A stretch of 7,017 bases of DNA. It comes from Planctomycetota bacterium (lineage in GTDB: Bacteria > Planctomycetota > Planctomycetia > Pirellulales > UBA1268). The DNA lies in contig QWPO01000212.1 in assembly GCA_003669255.1 (NCBI GenBank), forward strand, positions 1 to 7,017, in the 5' to 3' direction. Of this stretch, positions 6,405 to 7,017 are shown piece by piece. Positions within the stretch are counted from its first letter, which is position 1. Each line of letters starts with the position of its first letter. The notes under the pieces are model-generated. The model did no database searches. It saw nothing but the letters and a program-made list of their open reading frames with translations, and was not told the DNA's origin. Made by a program: the position numbers and the translations under genes.

Positions 6405-6903
6405 CCCGCTCCCCGGCGTGCTCTTCGGCGACGAGTTCGAGGTCACTGGCAAGATACTTCACCGCCGCCGACGGCGCGAGGTTGAAGTACACCCGACCCT
6501 TCGTTGCCCAGCGGTCGCCGTCATACAGGAACTCGGCCGTGGCCGCTCGCACCCGCGAGACCGCCTCCACTTCCTCCATGCCGCCCCCCTCCACGGCCTC
6601 GAAGCTCACCTCGATGGCAACGAGGGCTTTGAGCAGGCGGCTCTTGCGGTCGCGAGCGTAGAGCACGTCGTCATCGAACTCGACATCCACCCATCGCAAG
6701 CCCCTGGGCTTGCCGGTGGCCGCGGCCCGCTCGATGAACTTGGCCTCGAGTGGCTCCCGCTGGCGGTGAAAATCCCGCTGTGCCCGGGCGAGCCGCTCAG
6801 CCTGGCGGGCCGCCCGCAACGGTCGCATCGCGATCATCGCAGCGGCTCCGGCCACGGCGGCGATGCAGGCCGTGATCGCTATGTGTACGAGCATGTAGTC
6901 CAT
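6400..6903 (-). CDS. Membrane-anchored protein of unknown function
   Basis: A 167-residue protein. Residues 3-26 form one membrane segment (YMLVHIAITACIAAVAGAAA and on). It is followed by the strongly basic RPLRAARQAERLARAQRDFHRQRE, so by the positive-inside rule the C-terminal part should face the cytoplasm. Residues 27-58 look like a charged amphipathic helix, possibly coiled coil. The soluble domain at 60-160 alternates beta-like stretches: GLRWVDVEFDDDVLYARDR, LVAIEVSFEAVEG, AATAEFLYDGDRWATKGRVYFNLAPS. I know of no characterised family with this pattern; it resembles conserved hypothetical planctomycete proteins, from memory only. The ATG at 6903 is favoured over an internal ATG (Met4) because GGAGG at 6911-6915 sits 7 bases upstream. 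It appears monocistronic and points away from the right edge. Confidence 0.82.
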   Translation of the reverse strand: MDYMLVHIAITACIAAVAGAAAMIAMRPLRAARQAERLARAQRDFHRQREPLEAKFIERAAATGKPRGLRWVDVEFDDDVLYARDRKSRLLKALVAIEVSFEAVEGGGMEEVEAVSRVRAATAEFLYDGDRWATKGRVYFNLAPSAAVKYLASDLELVAEEHAGERG

Positions 6904-6941
6904 CGCAGAGCCTCCGGTGCGGCCCTCGGCCAGCGAGAACT

Positions 6942-6970
6942 AGTGTAGGAGGCCGGCCCGGACAGGCCAA
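6942..6970 (-). promoter_or_regulatory. Candidate sigma70-type promoter for the membrane-anchored protein gene
   Basis: On the reverse strand, TTGGCC (6970-6965) and TACACT (6947-6942) are separated by exactly 17 bases, with four of six matches to each consensus hexamer. Transcription would begin near 6935, giving a leader of about 30 bases that includes the GGAGG ribosome site. This is hexamer matching only. Confidence 0.38.
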
Positions 6971-6980
6971 ATCGATATCT

Positions 6981-7007
6981 CCCCGTAGACTGCCGGGGCA
7001 ACCCCGG
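6981..7007. other. GC-rich hairpin with an alternative pairing at the right edge
   Basis: CCGGGG (6993-6998), loop CAA, CCCCGG (7002-7007) forms a perfect 6-bp stem. CCCCG at 6981-6985 could instead pair with CGGGG at 6994-6998, which would exclude the first stem. No T-run follows on either strand. No gene is supported between 6904 and 7017, so it is unclear which transcript, if any, carries it. Confidence 0.3.
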
Positions 7008-7017
7008 AGAATCCCGA

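Noticed and set aside
6211..6948. A 245-codon + strand frame across the lipoprotein end and opposite the membrane-anchored gene
   Set aside because: It starts inside the lipoprotein in another frame and runs antisense to a gene with a good ribosome site and membrane segment; Arg/His-rich with no domain.
6947..6952. AGGAGG on the + strand, a perfect Shine-Dalgarno-like sequence
   Set aside because: No ATG, GTG or TTG lies at a suitable distance downstream, so it does not mark a gene.
1..7017. tRNA, rRNA, CRISPR, insertion sequence or transposase, attachment site
   Set aside because: None is visible: no spaced identical repeats, no terminal inverted repeats with a transposase, and no tRNA- or rRNA-like sequence seen by eye.

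Overview
The window reads as a GC-rich chromosomal segment from a planctomycete (Planctomycetota, probably a Pirellulales-like lineage). Three gene types point that way: a DUF1559-type prepilin with the leader G|FTLVE, a small lipoprotein of the transthyretin-like/carboxypeptidase-regulatory type coupled to it, and a secreted beta-strand-repeat protein ending in a dockerin-like calcium-loop pair and a PEP-CTERM sorting tail. This assignment comes from gene content read by eye, without a database comparison.

Layout from left to right. Bases 1-159 hold an open frame that may be the 3' end of an upstream gene (weak support). Bases 193-3030 (+) encode a 945-residue exported surface protein with autotransporter-associated beta-strand repeats, two dockerin-like loops and a VPEP sorting signal. 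Converging on it, 4709-2889 (-) encodes a 606-residue exported alpha/beta hydrolase with GHSMGG. The two 3' ends overlap by 142 bases, so the whole sorting signal is antisense to the hydrolase C-terminus. A 214-base divergent spacer (4710-4923) follows, with a plausible sigma70-type promoter and a 12-base palindrome in front of the prepilin. Bases 4924-5922 (+) encode the prepilin and 5919-6395 (+) the lipoprotein, overlapping as ATGA. The lipoprotein converges, four bases apart, on a membrane-anchored protein of unknown function (6903-6400, -); one perfect 14-base palindrome covers both stop codons. The last 114 bases hold a promoter candidate for that gene and a GC-rich hairpin.

Four of the five complete products are predicted to be exported or exposed on the cell surface: the sorted repeat protein, the hydrolase, the pseudopilin and the lipoprotein. 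The prepilin and lipoprotein form the only clear operon. No mobile element, CRISPR array, tRNA or rRNA is visible. I do not see a convincing new multi-gene system. The most unusual features are the two tail-to-tail junctions and a homopolymer A7 in the hydrolase coding strand.
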